Shown one piece after another: positions 1 to 8,037 of a stretch of DNA of 64,000 nucleotides (position 1 is its first letter; the number at the start of each line of letters is the position of its first letter). The notes under the pieces were generated by a model that worked only from the letters and a program-made list of their open reading frames with translations, did not search any database and was not told where the DNA came from. This DNA is from Paragemmobacter kunshanensis. Lineage in GTDB: Bacteria; Pseudomonadota; Alphaproteobacteria; Rhodobacterales; Rhodobacteraceae. Made by a program: the position numbers and the translations under genes. The stretch covers positions 21,059 to 85,058 of the forward strand of contig NZ_JAALFE010000019.1 in the NCBI RefSeq assembly GCF_011059185.1, read 5' to 3'.

Positions 1-483
1 CCCGTCGCGCAATTCATGGCCGACCGGCGTATGCATCCAGGAATTCAGCACAAGGATCCAGAAGGCGCTCATCGTCGTGCCAAAGGCAACAAGGAAGGTC
101 GCCAGCGTATGCAGCCAGCCCGGCACGCGGCTTGCCCCGAACAGCATGATCCCAAGGAAGACCGCCTCAAGGAAGAAGGCCGTCAGCACCTCATAGGCCA
201 GCAATGGCCCCGCCACATTCCCCACCACCTCCATGAAGCCCGGCCAGTTGGTGCCGAACTGGAAGGACATGGTGATCCCCGACACCACCCCCAGCGCGAA
301 GGACAGCGCAAAGACCTTCACCCAGAACAGATACAGGTCCATCCATTTCCGCTCCCCCGTCCGGTTGAAGCGCAGCTTGAAGAACAGAAGCACCCATCCC
401 AGCGCGATGGTGATCGTCGGAAACAGGATGTGGAAAGAGATATTGGCCGCGAACTGGATGCGGGAAAGCAAAAGCGTATCCAT
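1..483 (-). CDS. cydA: Cytochrome bd-type quinol oxidase subunit I, 5' part only
   Basis: The gene is cut by the left edge; 161 codons from the ATG at 483 are present and stay open to base 1. The product is the haem-bearing subunit of an inner-membrane quinol oxidase (bd or cyanide-insensitive CIO type) passing electrons from quinol to oxygen. Seen: the N-terminal block ending ISFHI, whose His18 corresponds to the early haem-ligand His of the family, then GWVLLFFKLRF, WPGFMEVVGNVAGPL and FWILVLNSWMHTP, all typical CydA segments with several membrane helices. A good Shine-Dalgarno (aaaggtgag) precedes the ATG. cydB would be expected beyond the left edge. bd versus CIO cannot be settled because the Q-loop is outside the window. 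Confidence 0.93.
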   Translation of the reverse strand, partial: MDTLLLSRIQFAANISFHILFPTITIALGWVLLFFKLRFNRTGERKWMDLYLFWVKVFALSFALGVVSGITMSFQFGTNWPGFMEVVGNVAGPLLAYEVLTAFFLEAVFLGIMLFGASRVPGWLHTLATFLVAFGTTMSAFWILVLNSWMHTPVGHELRDG

Positions 484-580
484 GACTCACCTTTCTGACT
501 GCACCTCAGATAGGGCCTCCCGCCCCGGATTCGAGGGCGCTGCGACGGGCTGCCCCATGCGACAGCCTGTCCGTTCAAGT

Positions 581-644
581 CATGGTTAATGGCTTCTTGC
601 CAGGGCGCGCGTCTGCACCGCCGTCTGCACCGGCTGTCTGCACC
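581..644 (+). repeat. Composite repeat: CATGGTTAA box plus three GTCTGCACC repeats (copy 1)
   Basis: CATGGTTAA lies at 581-589 and GTCTGCACC at 611-619, 623-631 and 636-644. The same arrangement, with the same offsets (30, 42 and 55 bases from the box), recurs at 61183-61246. This copy lies between the end of moaA and the start of cydA, upstream of cydA. TTAACCAT on the other strand resembles a CtrA-type half-site; that is inference. Apart from this repeat I see nothing convincing in the 484-717 gap. Confidence 0.75.
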
Positions 645-717
645 GGGCGCGGCACCGCCACTTTGGTCAAAAGGCAAAGGTAAATACAGCGTTCCCAATG
701 GGTTAGGCCGTGTCGCC

Positions 718-1731
718 TCAACCGCCCGTATGGCTCATATGCCGCGACATCGTCCCCCGCACCCCGGCGCGGGAATAGTCGAAGTCATGCCCCTTGGGCT
801 TCTTGGCAATGGCCGCCCGGATCGCCGCCTCTACCACCGCATCATCGGGGCTCGCCCGCAGGGGCGCGCGCAGATCGGCCATGTCTTCCTGGCCCAGGCA
901 CATGTAAAGCTCGCCCGTGCAGGTCAGCCTGACCCGGTTGCAGCTTTCGCAGAAATTATGCGTCAGCGGCGTGATGAAGCCCAGCTTCTGCCCCGTCTCC
1001 TCCAGCCGGACATAGCGCGCAGGCCCCCCCGTCCGCTCGGCCAGATCGTGCAGGGTGAACCGCTCCGCCAGCCGCGCCCGCAGGTCCTTCAGCGACCAGT
1101 ACTGATCCAGCCGGTCCTCGTTCCCCAGATCCCCCATCGGCATGACCTCGATGAAAGTCAGGTCATGCCCCTCGGCCGCGCACCAGTCAACCAGTTGAAA
1201 AAGCTCGTCTTCGTTGAAGCCTTTCAAGGCCACGGCATTGATCTTCACCCGCAGCCCGGCCTCCTTCGCGGCGGCGATCCCGTCCAGAACCTGCGCCAGA
1301 CGGCCCCAGCGGGTGATCTGCGCGAACTTCTCCGCATCCAGCGTATCGAGCGAGACATTGATCCGCCGCACCCCGCAGGCCACCAGCTCTGCCGCATGCT
1401 TGCGCAATTGCGATCCGTTGGTGGTCAGCGTCAGTTCCTTCAGCGCGCCGCTCTCCAGATGCCGCGCCATGGCGCGGAAAAAGGTCATGATCCCCTTGCG
1501 CACCAGGGGTTCCCCCCCCGTGATGCGCAGCTTCTCCACCCCCAGCCGCACGAAGGCCGAACAGAGCCGGTCCAGCTCCTCCAGCGACAAGAGGTCCGCC
1601 TTGGGCAGGAAGGTCATGTTCTCCGCCATGCAATAGACACAGCGGAAATCGCAGCGATCCGTCACCGACACCCGCAGATAGGAAATCGGTCGGGCGAAAG
1701 GGTCGATCAGCGGGGCAGGGCGCGCATCCAT
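718..1731 (-). CDS. moaA: GTP 3',8-cyclase (molybdenum cofactor biosynthesis)
   Basis: Radical-SAM enzyme that with MoaC converts GTP to cyclic pyranopterin monophosphate, the first step of molybdopterin synthesis, in the cytoplasm. 337 residues, normal for the family. The radical-SAM cluster motif CDFRCVYC is near residue 30. The second C-terminal cluster is visible as [13 protein letters not shown] with a further Cys in ELYMCLG. The chain ends in the MoaA-specific Gly-Gly tail (SHTGG). The Shine-Dalgarno before the ATG at 1731 is weak, but there is no better start before the cluster motif. No other moa or mog gene is adjacent, so it appears as a single-gene unit here. Confidence 0.95.
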   Translation of the reverse strand: MDARPAPLIDPFARPISYLRVSVTDRCDFRCVYCMAENMTFLPKADLLSLEELDRLCSAFVRLGVEKLRITGGEPLVRKGIMTFFRAMARHLESGALKELTLTTNGSQLRKHAAELVACGVRRINVSLDTLDAEKFAQITRWGRLAQVLDGIAAAKEAGLRVKINAVALKGFNEDELFQLVDWCAAEGHDLTFIEVMPMGDLGNEDRLDQYWSLKDLRARLAERFTLHDLAERTGGPARYVRLEETGQKLGFITPLTHNFCESCNRVRLTCTGELYMCLGQEDMADLRAPLRASPDDAVVEAAIRAAIAKKPKGHDFDYSRAGVRGTMSRHMSHTGG

Positions 1732-1913
1732 GACACAAGGTTAAGAACTATCCCCCACCCTCGCAAGCCACGAAACGCCGCTTTCCCCCCCGCCCGCGTC
1801 AGACCTTCGTCGCTGCTCCGCCCGATGGATCCGACGCGCAATCCCCACCCAGGCCGGTGCCTGCCCGAAAGGCGCGGGGATGGCCGCCAGACAAGCCCCC
1901 GCCGCGCGCCTCC

Positions 1914-1934
1914 TTAATCCTGCATTAAGGTTAA
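1914..1934. promoter_or_regulatory. Candidate CtrA-type box TTAA-N7-TTAA
   Basis: TTAA at 1914-1917, seven bases, TTAA at 1925-1928, and a third TTAA at 1931-1934. TTAA-N7-TTAA is the known CtrA consensus of alphaproteobacteria. It lies 183 bases upstream of moaA in the 297-base moaA/alkD gap, where both neighbours read leftward. That it is functional is inference. Confidence 0.4.
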
Positions 1935-1964
1935 CGCGCCCTTGCCGAAGCAACCGGTCTTCAT

Positions 1965-2010
1965 CTTGGGAAAAATACCCTGGGGGTCCGGGGGCAAAGC
2001 CCCCGGGGGC
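1965..2010. repeat. Palindromic extragenic element / possible terminator of the alkD unit
   Basis: CCGGGGGC (1988-1995), AAA, GCCCCCGG (1999-2006) forms an 8-bp hairpin. On its left flank is TTGGGAAAAATACCCTGGGG. On the minus strand this reads hairpin, then, a dozen bases later, a run of five Ts, so it could end transcription of glmU-glmS-alkD. I recall similar hairpins with this TTGGGAAAAATACCC flank as common in Rhodobacterales intergenic DNA, but could not check. Confidence 0.5.
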
Positions 2011-2028
2011 CGATGCCGCAGGCCGCCG

Positions 2029-2700
2029 CTAGAGGTATCGCGCCGCTTCCTTGCGGGCAAAGCTCTTCAGACCCGCGCCGGGGCCTTCGAGGAACACCCG
2101 CACCCGCGCCGCGTCATGCTTGGACAGGTCGCGCAGCCACCAGGCCACGGCCTTCTGGATGAACCAGTCGCGATCCGCCACAAAGTCGGCCGCCCATCCC
2201 AAGGCCCGCTCGCGGATGGCAAGCTCTTGTTCCTTCGGGAAATTCATCTTGGCAAAGGGCAGGGTGATCACCAGCGCCGCGCGGCGGGTCCACATGTTTC
2301 CGCTTGCCGTCCAGCCCGCCACCGTCTCGATCCGCGCCGGATCGGCCACCAGCCGCTTCTGCCCGGCAATGGTCGCATGATCGGCCACCGCCCAGCCCTC
2401 AAAGCCCTCGGTCCAGCCGCAGATCATCTCCCAGGCGGCCTGATCGGGCCGCAGCCGCGCCTGGGTCAGCAGCTTTGCCGCCGCCACCATGGCCTCATGC
2501 ACGCCCGTCTCCCAAAGGCCGCCCGCCAGCGCCACGCGCTCCTCCACCGACAGCGCCGCGCGCCATTCGGCGACCAGTTCCTCGATCTGCGGCACCGCAA
2601 CCCCCAGATATCGCCGGGCGATCTTGTGATAGGCCGCCATCTCGGCGGCCTTCTCCGCATCCCCCAGCGCTTCCAGCCGCGCCAGCGCCCCGGCGATCAT
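2029..2700 (-). CDS. DNA alkylation repair protein, AlkD-like HEAT-repeat glycosylase
   Basis: Probable DNA glycosylase that removes N3- and N7-alkylated purines. 223 residues, the usual size of the AlkD superfamily, and largely helical as expected for HEAT repeats. Recognisable stretches are MAAYHKIARRYLGVAVPQIEEL near the N-terminus, GLWETGVHEAM, WTRRAALVITLPFAK and DRDWFIQKAVAWWLRDLSKHD. The last block carries the Trp and Asp residues that line the lesion-binding cleft in the family. The ATG overlaps the stop of glmS as ATGA, so it is translationally coupled to cell-wall precursor genes with no obvious functional link. It is the last gene of the leftward unit. Confidence 0.85.
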   Translation of the reverse strand: MIAGALARLEALGDAEKAAEMAAYHKIARRYLGVAVPQIEELVAEWRAALSVEERVALAGGLWETGVHEAMVAAAKLLTQARLRPDQAAWEMICGWTEGFEGWAVADHATIAGQKRLVADPARIETVAGWTASGNMWTRRAALVITLPFAKMNFPKEQELAIRERALGWAADFVADRDWFIQKAVAWWLRDLSKHDAARVRVFLEGPGAGLKSFARKEAARYL

Positions 2701-4520
2701 TCCACCGTCACCGATTTCGCCAGGTTCCTCGGCTGATCCACATCGGTGCCCTTGGCGATGGCCGTGTGATAGGCCAGCAACTGCGCCGGAACCGCATAGA
2801 GGATCGGCGCCAGCGCGGCGGGCACTTCCGGCAGGGTCAGCGTCCGCCAGACCCCATGCCCCGCCTCCGCCACGCCCTGCGCGTCGGAAATCAGCAGCAC
2901 CTTGCCATGCCGCGCCATCACCTCCTGCATGTTCGACACGGTCTTGTCGAACAGCGCGTCCCGCGGCGCCAGAACGATCACCGGCACCCGCGCGTCGATC
3001 AGGGCGATGGGGCCGTGCTTCAGTTCGCCCGAAGCATAACCTTCGGCGTGTATATAGCTGATTTCCTTCAGTTTCAGCGCCCCCTCCAGGGCCAGCGGGA
3101 ACATCGCCCCGCGCCCCAGGAACAGCACGTCCTGCGCCTCGGCCAGTTCCTCGGCAATCGCCGCGATCGGGGCCGACAGGGCCAGCGCATGGTTCATCAG
3201 CCCCGGCAGGTTGCGCAAGCCGACCAGCAGTTCCCCCGCCTGATCCGCCGTCAGCCGCCCCCGGTCCAGCCCCGCCTTGATCGCCATCAGCGCCAGCACG
3301 GTCAACTGGCAGGTGAAGGCCTTGGTCGAGGCGACGCCCACTTCCACCCCCGCCAGGATCGGCAGGCTCAGGTCGCTTTCCCGCGCGATCGACGATGTCG
3401 GCACATTCACCACCGACACGACCTTCGCCACCTTTTCCTTCGCATGGCGCAGCGCGGCCAGGGTATCCGCCGTCTCGCCCGACTGGCTGACGAAGACCGC
3501 CCAGGATTTCTCGGACAGGACGGGATCGCGATAGCGGAACTCGCTCGCGATATCGACTTCCGCCGGAAGGCCCGCGATCTGCTCGAACCAGTATTTCGCC
3601 ACATGGCAGGCATAAGACGCCGTCCCGCAGGCCACCATCATCACCCGGTCGACGCCCGTGAAATCAACGCCTTCCGGCAATTGCAGGGCGGGGTTCACCC
3701 CGCCGCCCGTGTAATGCTTCAGCGCATCCGCAATGACCACGGGCTGTTCGGCGATCTCCTTCGCCATGAAATGCTTGTAGCCCGATTTCTCGATCCGGGC
3801 GCTGTCGATCTGGATCCGCGTCTCGGCCCGGTTGGCCCGGCGATCCTCGGCATCGAAGATCTCGGCCCCCGCCCGGGTGATCACCGCCCAGTCGCCCTCT
3901 TCCAGATAGGTGATCCGGTCGGTCATCGGGGCCAGCGCGATGGCATCCGAACCCACGAACATCTCGCCCTTGCCATGGCCGATGGCCAGCGGGCTGCCCT
4001 TGCGGGCGGCGATCATCAGGTCATCCTCGCCATCAAAAAGGAAGCACAGCGCAAAGGCCCCGTGCAGGCGCTTCAACGTCGCGCGCGCGGCCTCCACCGG
4101 GGTCATCCCGCGCAGCATGTGCATCTGCGCCAGCAGGGCGATGGTTTCCGTGTCGGTCTGGCTTTCCTGCACATGGCCCGCCGCCGCCAGTTCCTCGCGC
4201 AATTCGCGGAAGTTCTCGATGATCCCGTTATGCACCACCGCCACCGGCCCCGCACGGTGCGGATGGGCATTGGTAACGGTTGCCGCGCCATGTGTGGCCC
4301 AGCGGGTATGTCCGATGCCCGCCTTTCCGGCGAGCGGCTCATGCACCAGTAGATCCGACAGGTTCACCAACTTTCCCACCGCGCGGCGGCGGTCCAGCCG
4401 GCCGCCGTTCACCGTGGCGATCCCGGCGCTGTCATAGCCGCGATATTCCAGCCGCTTCAGCGCCTCCACCAGCAGCGGAGCCGCTTCGTGATTGCCCAAG
4501 ACCCCTACAATTCCGCACAT
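2697..4520 (-). CDS. glmS: Glutamine-fructose-6-phosphate aminotransferase (isomerizing)
   Basis: Makes glucosamine-6-phosphate from fructose-6-phosphate and glutamine, the committed step to UDP-GlcNAc. 607 residues, full length. The N-terminal Ntn glutaminase domain starts MCGIVGVLG, with Cys2 as nucleophile, and continues with GYDSAGIA and HTRWATHG. Two SIS sugar-isomerase domains follow, with CGTASYACHVAKYW, SQSGETADTLAALR and SYIHAEGYASGELKHGPIAL. The C-terminus ends in the family-typical AKSVTVE. The start overlaps the glmU stop by one base (TAATG), so glmU, glmS and alkD form one leftward operon. No glmS ribozyme is expected or seen here. Confidence 0.98.
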   Translation of the reverse strand: MCGIVGVLGNHEAAPLLVEALKRLEYRGYDSAGIATVNGGRLDRRRAVGKLVNLSDLLVHEPLAGKAGIGHTRWATHGAATVTNAHPHRAGPVAVVHNGIIENFRELREELAAAGHVQESQTDTETIALLAQMHMLRGMTPVEAARATLKRLHGAFALCFLFDGEDDLMIAARKGSPLAIGHGKGEMFVGSDAIALAPMTDRITYLEEGDWAVITRAGAEIFDAEDRRANRAETRIQIDSARIEKSGYKHFMAKEIAEQPVVIADALKHYTGGGVNPALQLPEGVDFTGVDRVMMVACGTASYACHVAKYWFEQIAGLPAEVDIASEFRYRDPVLSEKSWAVFVSQSGETADTLAALRHAKEKVAKVVSVVNVPTSSIARESDLSLPILAGVEVGVASTKAFTCQLTVLALMAIKAGLDRGRLTADQAGELLVGLRNLPGLMNHALALSAPIAAIAEELAEAQDVLFLGRGAMFPLALEGALKLKEISYIHAEGYASGELKHGPIALIDARVPVIVLAPRDALFDKTVSNMQEVMARHGKVLLISDAQGVAEAGHGVWRTLTLPEVPAALAPILYAVPAQLLAYHTAIAKGTDVDQPRNLAKSVTVE

Positions 4521-5875
4521 TATTGATGCCCTTTTGCCTTGCTGGCCTTTATGGATTTTAACTTTTCGAACAATTTCGTCGCAAGTCCCGCGCGGTTGAC
4601 CTGCCGCGCCCGGCCGATGGCCACGGCCTCGGCGGGCACGTCCTCGGTGATCACCGAACCCGATCCCGTCAGTGCGCCATCGCCCACCGCAACCGGGGCC
4701 ACCAGCATCGTGTCCGATCCGATGAAGGCGCGCTTGCCGATCACCGTGCGGTGCTTCATCACGCCGTCATAATTGCAGGTGACGGTGCCCGCGCCGATAT
4801 TGGTGAATTCGCCGACCTCGGCATCGCCCAGATAGGTCAGGTGGCCCACCTTCACGCCCTCGTCCAGGATCGCGTTCTTGATCTCGACGAAATTGCCGAC
4901 ATGCACATCCTCGGCCAGTTCCGCTCCGGGGCGCAGCCGGGCAAAGGGGCCGACCTGCGCGCCCCGGCTGATATGGCAGCCCTCAAGATGGCAGAACGCC
5001 TTGACCTCCGCCTCGCTCTCGATGGTCACGCCGGGGCCGAAGATCACGTTCGGCCCGATCACCGCATCGCGCCCCACCACCGTATCCAGCGCGAAGATCA
5101 CCGTTTCCGGTGCGGTCAGCGTGACACCGTTCTCCAGCGCCTCCTCCCGCGCCCGCGCCTGGAAGGCGCGCTCCGCCTCGGCCAGTTGCGCGCGGGTATT
5201 CACCCCCATCGTCTCGGCCTCGTCGCACAGCACCAGCCCGGCCGAAAGCCCCTCGGCCCGCGCCAGTGCCACGATATCGGTCAGGTAGAACTCGCCCGCC
5301 GCATTGGCATTGCCCACCGATGCGCAAAGCCGCATCAGCACGGCCGCCTCGGCGCAGACGACGCCGGAATTGCACAGGGTGACGGCCCGCTCCGCCTCGG
5401 TCGCGTCCTTCCATTCCACGATCCGTTCCAGCACCTCGCCCTCGGCGATCAGCCGGCCATAACGCCCCGGATCGGCGGCGTGAAATCCCAGCACCACCAC
5501 CGCATGCCGCCTGCGCGCGGCCAGCATCGCCTGCAGGGTCTCGGGCCGCACGAAGGGCGTGTCGCCGTAAAGCACCAGCGCATCGCCGCTGACCCCTTCC
5601 AGAAGGGGGGCCGCCTGCAGCACGGCATGGGCGGTGCCCTTCTGCTCTTCCTGCACGACGGTCTGCACATCCTCGTCAAAGGCGCGGGCGGCCCTGGCCA
5701 CCGCTTCGGCCCCATGGCCCGTCACGACAACCGTCACTTCCGGCTCCAGCGCGCGGCCCGCCTGCATCGCGTGATGCAGCAGCGGGGCGGCCCCGACCTT
5801 GTGCAGCACCTTGGGCAGGTCGGAATTCATCCGCGTTCCCTGTCCCGCCGCCAGAATGACCAAAGAAACCGACAT
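4520..5875 (-). CDS. glmU: Bifunctional GlcNAc-1-P uridyltransferase / GlcN-1-P acetyltransferase
   Basis: Catalyses the last two steps to UDP-N-acetylglucosamine, acetylation of glucosamine-1-phosphate and uridylyl transfer. 451 residues. The N-terminal pyrophosphorylase domain opens with LAAGQGTRMNSDLPKVLH, and LYGDTPFV carries the metal-binding Asp. The C-terminal left-handed beta-helix has hexapeptide repeats from about residue 250 (VIGPNVIFGPGVTIE), and the acetyltransferase motif GTVTCNYDGVMKHRTVIG follows. A strong Shine-Dalgarno (aagggaagggg) precedes the ATG. It is first in the glmU-glmS-alkD operon and divergent from gph across 96 bases, where their promoters must lie. Confidence 0.97.
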   Translation of the reverse strand: MSVSLVILAAGQGTRMNSDLPKVLHKVGAAPLLHHAMQAGRALEPEVTVVVTGHGAEAVARAARAFDEDVQTVVQEEQKGTAHAVLQAAPLLEGVSGDALVLYGDTPFVRPETLQAMLAARRRHAVVVLGFHAADPGRYGRLIAEGEVLERIVEWKDATEAERAVTLCNSGVVCAEAAVLMRLCASVGNANAAGEFYLTDIVALARAEGLSAGLVLCDEAETMGVNTRAQLAEAERAFQARAREEALENGVTLTAPETVIFALDTVVGRDAVIGPNVIFGPGVTIESEAEVKAFCHLEGCHISRGAQVGPFARLRPGAELAEDVHVGNFVEIKNAILDEGVKVGHLTYLGDAEVGEFTNIGAGTVTCNYDGVMKHRTVIGKRAFIGSDTMLVAPVAVGDGALTGSGSVITEDVPAEAVAIGRARQVNRAGLATKLFEKLKSIKASKAKGHQ

Positions 5876-5971
5876 GCTGCCCCTTCCCTTATCCTTGCGC
5901 CCGTTTTACCCCCATCCGGGCGGGCCGCAAGCCTTGCCCGCTTCACACCTGTTTACGGGGTATTTCAAGCG

Positions 5972-6631
5972 ATGCGGACTGTGGTCTTCGATCTGGACGG
6001 AACTTTGGCGGATACCTCGGCCGATCTGCTGGCCGCGGCGAATGCCTGTTTCCGCGATCTGGGGCATGGCGACATGCTGACCCCCGCCGATACGCTGACC
6101 GCCTTTCACGGCGGAAGGGCCATGCTGCGGCTGGGCTTTTCCCGGTTGGGCGCGGTGTCCGAGACGATGATCGACGCGCAATATCCCCGCCTTCTGGCGG
6201 CCTATGCCGAGGGCATCGACACCCATACCCGCCTCTATCCCGGCGCAATCGCGGCGGTCGAGGTGCTGCGGGGCAGGGGCTTTGCCACCACGATCTGCAC
6301 CAACAAGCCCGAAGGTCTGGCCGAAACGCTGGTGAACCGCCTCGGCATCCGCAGCCTGTTCGATGTGCTGATCGGGGCCGATACGCTGCCCACGCGCAAG
6401 CCGGACGTGGCACCCTATGCGGCCTCGGTCGAACGTGCGGGCGGGCAGGTCGCGCGCTCCATGCTGGTGGGCGACACCGACACGGATCGCAAGACCGCCC
6501 GCGCGGCCGGGGTGCCGGTCGCGCTGGTGACCTTCGGCCCCGAAGGGCGCGACATCGCGCGCCTTGATCCTGATGCGCTGCTCGATCATTTCGACGAACT
6601 GCCGGAACTTGCGGAAAGGCTGGTGCGCTGA
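5972..6631 (+). CDS. gph: HAD-family phosphatase, phosphoglycolate phosphatase-like
   Basis: Probably hydrolyses 2-phosphoglycolate or a similar small phosphoester in the cytoplasm. 219 residues from the ATG at 5972; the open frame runs far upstream, but the HAD nucleophile motif VFDLDGTLADT begins at residue 4, which fixes the start. Later motifs: ICTNKP with the motif-II Thr, the motif-III Lys in RKPDVAPY, and motif IV MLVGDTDTDRKTA. The helical cap lies between motifs I and II. Its stop overlaps the next ATG (TGATG), coupling it to the aminotransferase. Substrate is inferred from family resemblance only. Confidence 0.85.
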   Translation: MRTVVFDLDGTLADTSADLLAAANACFRDLGHGDMLTPADTLTAFHGGRAMLRLGFSRLGAVSETMIDAQYPRLLAAYAEGIDTHTRLYPGAIAAVEVLRGRGFATTICTNKPEGLAETLVNRLGIRSLFDVLIGADTLPTRKPDVAPYAASVERAGGQVARSMLVGDTDTDRKTARAAGVPVALVTFGPEGRDIARLDPDALLDHFDELPELAERLVR

Positions 6632-7860
6632 TGGAACGCTTCACGGGCAGCTTCACCCAGCAGGAGCCCATCCCCGACGCAGGCATCGAGGCCGCGCTCG
6701 CCGTGCTGCGCCATGGGCGGCTGCATCGCTACAACACCGCCCCCGGCGAACTGTCCGAGACCGCGCTTCTGGAAGAGGAATTCGCCTCCCTCACCGGCGC
6801 GCGCTACTGCCTTGCCGTGGCCTCGGGCGGCTATGCCATGGCCTGTGCCCTGCGCGCCATCGGGGTTCGCGCGGGGGACAGGGTGCTGTCCAATGCCTTC
6901 ACCCTTGCCCCGGTGCCCGGCGCCATCGCCTCGATCGGCGCGGTGCCGGTCTTCGTGGAGGTCGCCGAAGACCTGACCATCGACCTCGCCCATCTGGAAC
7001 AGCAGGCCAATGCCTCGGGCGCGCGCGTCCTTCTGCTGTCGCACATGCGCGGACATGTCTGCGACATGGACCGCCTGATGGCGCTTTGCGACAGGCTTGG
7101 CGTTACCGTGGTGGAGGATTGCGCCCATACGATGGGCGCAACCTGGAAGGGTATCCCCTCGGGCCGACATGGCAAGGTCGCGGCCTATTCGATGCAGACC
7201 TACAAGCACGTCAATTCCGGCGAGGGCGGCTTCCTGATCACCGACGATCCGCAGGTCGCCGCCCGCGCCGTGCTGCTGTCGGGCAGCTACATGCTCTATG
7301 CCCGCCACCGCGCCGCCCCCCCGCCCGAAGCCTTTGAAGGCATCCGCCTCGACACGCCCAACATTTCGGGCCGGATGGACAATCTGCGCGCGGCGATCCT
7401 GCGCCCGCAACTGCCTCTGCTGGCAGATCGGGTGCGGCGCTGGGGCCTGCTCTACCGCAGCCTGGAGGCGGGCCTGACCGAGACGCCGGGCCTGCACCTG
7501 ATCCCGCGGCCCGCGCATGAGGTCTATGTCGGCTCCTCGTTCCAGTTCCTGCTGCGGGACTGGCCGGCCGGGCGCATCCAGGCGGTGATCGCCCGCTGCG
7601 CTGCGCGCGGGGTCGAGTTGAAATGGTTCGGCGCGCCCGATCCCGTGGCCTTCACCAGCCGCTACGATCACTGGCGCTATGCCGATCCTGCACCATTGCC
7701 GCAGACCGACCGGGTGCTTGCAGGCCTGATCGACATGCGCGTGCCGCTGACCTTCACGCCCGAGGATTGCGCGCTGATCGCCCGCATCATCCGGGCCGAG
7801 GTTCTGGCCGTGCAGCAATCCGGGGAAGAGGCGGCAACCGCGGCTCCTCTGGCCGATTGA
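6631..7860 (+). CDS. DegT/DnrJ/EryC1/StrS-type PLP aminotransferase
   Basis: PLP-dependent enzyme of the sugar-aminotransferase superfamily, 409 residues. Seen: GARYCLAVASGGYAMACALRAIGV near residue 55 (cofactor phosphate region), EDCAHTMGATWKG with the ring-stacking Asp, and YSMQTYKHVNSGEGGFL with the presumed Schiff-base Lys. The C-terminal half is less conserved and carries YVGSSFQFLLRDW. Members usually aminate keto-sugars for surface glycans or antibiotics, but no sugar-biosynthesis gene is nearby. Its partner is the phosphatase gene it overlaps by one base. The true substrate is unknown; a role in amino-sugar or amino-alcohol metabolism is only a guess. Confidence 0.8.
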   Translation: MERFTGSFTQQEPIPDAGIEAALAVLRHGRLHRYNTAPGELSETALLEEEFASLTGARYCLAVASGGYAMACALRAIGVRAGDRVLSNAFTLAPVPGAIASIGAVPVFVEVAEDLTIDLAHLEQQANASGARVLLLSHMRGHVCDMDRLMALCDRLGVTVVEDCAHTMGATWKGIPSGRHGKVAAYSMQTYKHVNSGEGGFLITDDPQVAARAVLLSGSYMLYARHRAAPPPEAFEGIRLDTPNISGRMDNLRAAILRPQLPLLADRVRRWGLLYRSLEAGLTETPGLHLIPRPAHEVYVGSSFQFLLRDWPAGRIQAVIARCAARGVELKWFGAPDPVAFTSRYDHWRYADPAPLPQTDRVLAGLIDMRVPLTFTPEDCALIARIIRAEVLAVQQSGEEAATAAPLAD

Positions 7861-7866
7861 GGATAC

Positions 7867-8002
7867 GAATTTTCTGCGAAAATTCTGCAGGGCGATCCTT
7901 CTGCGAAGGATCATGTCCCCGCCATGCAAGCGTCTTGCCATGCCGCAGGCATGAGAATTTTCGCAGAAAATTCGTCACTCCCTGAATTTTCGCAGAAAAT
8001 TC
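7867..8002. repeat. Array of hairpins with a constant CTGCG/CGCAG centre
   Basis: Five hairpins share the centre CTGCG or its complement CGCAG. They are GAATTTT/AAAATTC at 7867-7885, GATCCTT/AAGGATC at 7894-7912, CATGC/GCATG at 7939-7953, and GAATTTT/AAAATTC again at 7955-7973 and 7984-8002. The arm sequence differs between members, but each pair of arms is complementary. The array fills the gap between the convergent aminotransferase and creA genes and may also serve as a bidirectional terminator. Confidence 0.85.
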
Positions 8003-8037
8003 GCAGTCCCTCTGGGCAGACCGCAGGTCCGTGACGC

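Noticed and set aside
589..1917. 442-codon rightward frame opposite moaA
   Set aside because: It is the antisense shadow of moaA: Arg/His/Pro/Gln-rich with no domain, while moaA is a complete recognised protein.
1741..1953. 70-codon leftward frame in the moaA/alkD gap
   Set aside because: No ribosome site, no recognisable features, Arg/Ala-rich in the way of random GC-rich frames, and it would translate through the TTAA box.
2304..4352. 682-codon rightward frame opposite glmS
   Set aside because: Antisense shadow typical of high-GC genes; low-complexity Arg/His/Pro composition and no ribosome site.
4280..4561. glmS ribozyme or riboswitch near the glmS start
   Set aside because: glmS starts within the glmU stop codon, leaving no leader, and glmS ribozymes belong to Gram-positive bacteria.
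7867..8002. Insertion-sequence ends or attachment site
   Set aside because: No transposase or integrase gene and no flanking target duplication; multiple small hairpins fit a REP-like array better.
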